Shown in pieces: positions 62,707 to 64,000 of a stretch of DNA of 64,000 nucleotides. The DNA is from Paucibacter sp. PLA-PC-4. GTDB taxonomy: Bacteria > Pseudomonadota > Gammaproteobacteria > Burkholderiales > Burkholderiaceae_C. Positions within the stretch are counted from its first letter, which is position 1. Every line of letters starts with the position of its first letter. The stretch lies in NCBI RefSeq assembly GCF_026241155.1, contig NZ_JAPFGP010000003.1, positions 62,001-126,000 on the forward strand. Direction: 5' to 3'. The notes under the pieces were generated by a model, which saw only the letters and a list, made by a program, of their open reading frames with translations, was not told the DNA's origin and ran no database searches. The translations under genes were made by a program, and so were the position numbers.

Positions 62707-64000
62707 TCAGCTGCGCGTCATCGTCGCGCGCAAGGCCTCAGTCAAGCTGCCCAAGCTCTCGGCCAGGTGGGCACGACTCTCGACCGACAACGCACCATTG
62801 CCCGAGGCCTGACGCAGCTCGGCCTGCAGCCGGGTCGCGTTGTAGCGCAGCAAGCTCAGCGCATCGGGCGGCAGGCTCGCCGAGCCCCGAGTCAGCAGTG
62901 TCTGCAGGCGCTTCAGATGCTCACGCTGCAGATTGCGGCGCAGCCGGTCGATCTCGGCCCCGCTCTTGAGCTCGCTCCAGACCGAGCCCTGCACCGTCGC
63001 ATAGACCTCATTGAGCGAGATCATGTTCTTGCGCTGGGCCGGCGCCAGATAAGCCGGGGTGTCGAGCAGCCGGGTCGCGGTGTTGGCGCTGAGCAGGCGA
63101 TCCAGCGCCACGAGCTGCACGCGAGCGACTGCGGCCGAGAGATTCACCGGCACGCCGCGCTCCCACTCGTTGTAGTCCAGGGTCAGATTGGCCAGAAGCT
63201 CAGGACGGAAGCGGAAGCTGCTTTCGCTGAACAGCCCCGTCGACAAGAACTGCAGGGCTTCACGCTGCTTGGCCGGCTCGACCGGCTGGAAGGCCGGGCG
63301 GCCGGTGCTGCCGGGCAGATCGCGCAGCGCATGCATGCCGCCGACATACTTACCCACCAGCTCGGCCGCACGGTAGAGCTGGTTGAAGCCGGCCAGCAGC
63401 GCGCGGCGCTGGCGCAGCGGGTCGTCGCCGGCCTCGGGCTTACGGTCTTGCACGCGGGTCCACAGCTCCTGCGAGAGCTGCAGGCGCTTCTTGTAGTAGG
63501 CCAGCGGGTCGTCGCCGAGATCGAAGCGATTGGCCATCGGGTCCAGGCCGTCATACGGGCCGAAGCCACCGGCATCGGCATCGTCGGCATACGCCAGGGC
63601 GGGCTCGGTGCTGCGAGCGGCGATGCGTGCCAGCTCGGCTTTCTCCTGCTCCGGCGCGATCGGCTTGTAGGCGTACTCGATGGCCCAGTAGTCGTAAGCG
63701 CCCAGCGTGCTGTTGTTGAACGCGGCCTGGGTCTCGCCCTTGAGCGCGAGGTTGTAGGCGTTGTAATCCATCACCGAGCCAGAGATGCCCTTGGCCTCAG
63801 TCAAGGCCTTGTCCTTGAGCTGCTCGCGGGTGATGGTCGTCGATGCCTTGAAGTTGTGCTTCAGGCCCAGTGTGTGACCCACCTCATGCATGATGGTGTC
63901 CTTGATCACCGCCTGCACAAAGGCCTCGGCCTCGGGGCTGTCGGGCGCGATATCTCCGCGCGCTTCGAGTAGGTCCAGCGCGAAGTTCATCTCGGCGGCG
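62707..64000 (-). CDS. Zinc-dependent metalloprotease paralogue, C-terminal part
   Basis: Open to the right edge; 431 complete codons visible before the stop at 62707. Contains the same HEVGHTLGLKHN metzincin motif (near 63845-63895), SVMDYNAYNLALKGETQAA, and the helical C-terminus including DRLRRNLQREHLKRLQTLLTRGSASLPPDALSLLRYNATRLQAELRQ. Identity to the downstream gene is high across the whole visible part, so this is a tandem duplication. The N-terminal signal peptide and beta-rich domains lie outside the window. Confidence 0.9.
   Translation of the reverse strand, partial: AAEMNFALDLLEARGDIAPDSPEAEAFVQAVIKDTIMHEVGHTLGLKHNFKASTTITREQLKDKALTEAKGISGSVMDYNAYNLALKGETQAAFNNSTLGAYDYWAIEYAYKPIAPEQEKAELARIAARSTEPALAYADDADAGGFGPYDGLDPMANRFDLGDDPLAYYKKRLQLSQELWTRVQDRKPEAGDDPLRQRRALLAGFNQLYRAAELVGKYVGGMHALRDLPGSTGRPAFQPVEPAKQREALQFLSTGLFSESSFRFRPELLANLTLDYNEWERGVPVNLSAAVARVQLVALDRLLSANTATRLLDTPAYLAPAQRKNMISLNEVYATVQGSVWSELKSGAEIDRLRRNLQREHLKRLQTLLTRGSASLPPDALSLLRYNATRLQAELRQASGNGALSVESRAHLAESLGSLTEALRATMTRS

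Overview
The window is high-GC, densely coding chromosomal DNA. It most likely comes from a Burkholderiales betaproteobacterium of the Roseateles/Paucibacter/Rubrivivax kind. That placement is inferred from gene content: a rubredoxin-pilGHIJ-chpA twitching locus beside thiD and hemL, a complete betaproteobacterial dcw cluster, a PEP-CTERM protein, and large DUF5117/DUF4953-type metalloproteases. I saw no tRNA, rRNA or CRISPR array.

Layout. 1-5.8 kb (minus): Pil-Chp chemosensory operon (rubredoxin, pilG, pilH, pilI, pilJ, chpA running off the left edge). 6-10.3 kb (plus): thiD, hemL, a HAD phosphatase and the peptidoglycan-recycling ligase mpl. 10.3-13 kb (minus): a two-gene accessory unit made of a DUF4157/HExxH protein followed by a calpain-like cysteine peptidase. 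This is the most unusual content of the window. 13-20 kb: DUF2277 protein, AI-2E-type permease, aldehyde dehydrogenase and GMC oxidoreductase pair, and a Cache-MCP-CZB chemoreceptor. 20-24 kb (plus): plsC-type acyltransferase, cdsA-type cytidylyltransferase, ruvC, then a CDF cation transporter with a DUF3703 protein behind a MerR-type promoter, and a LysE exporter. 24-27.3 kb (minus): secreted ExeM/NucH nuclease followed by a PEP-CTERM protein. 27.8-34 kb: sodium:solute symporter, a repeat-like hypothetical protein, a heterodimeric ABC exporter, and a small HTH protein.

34-55 kb (minus) holds the cell-envelope and division genes: mraZ-rsmH-ftsL-ftsI-murE-murF-mraY-murD-ftsW-murG-murC-ddl-ftsQ-ftsA-ftsZ, a 7TM sensor histidine kinase, lpxC and a small membrane protein. 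Most genes overlap or nearly touch. A sigma70-like promoter followed by four TGG-type boxes at exact 10-bp spacing lies upstream of mraZ, consistent with MraZ autoregulation.

55-57 kb looks like a decayed insertion site: a structured non-coding stretch, a small membrane protein, an IS3-family transposase tail, and a redoxin pseudogene with an in-frame TAG, next to an intact carboxymuconolactone-decarboxylase-like gene and a divergent AraC regulator. 57.9-64 kb (minus) carries two tandem paralogous zinc metalloproteases (the first gene truncated by the window edge) followed by a QseBC-like two-component system.

Functions, domain names and family lengths come from reading the sequence and general family knowledge; no search was run.
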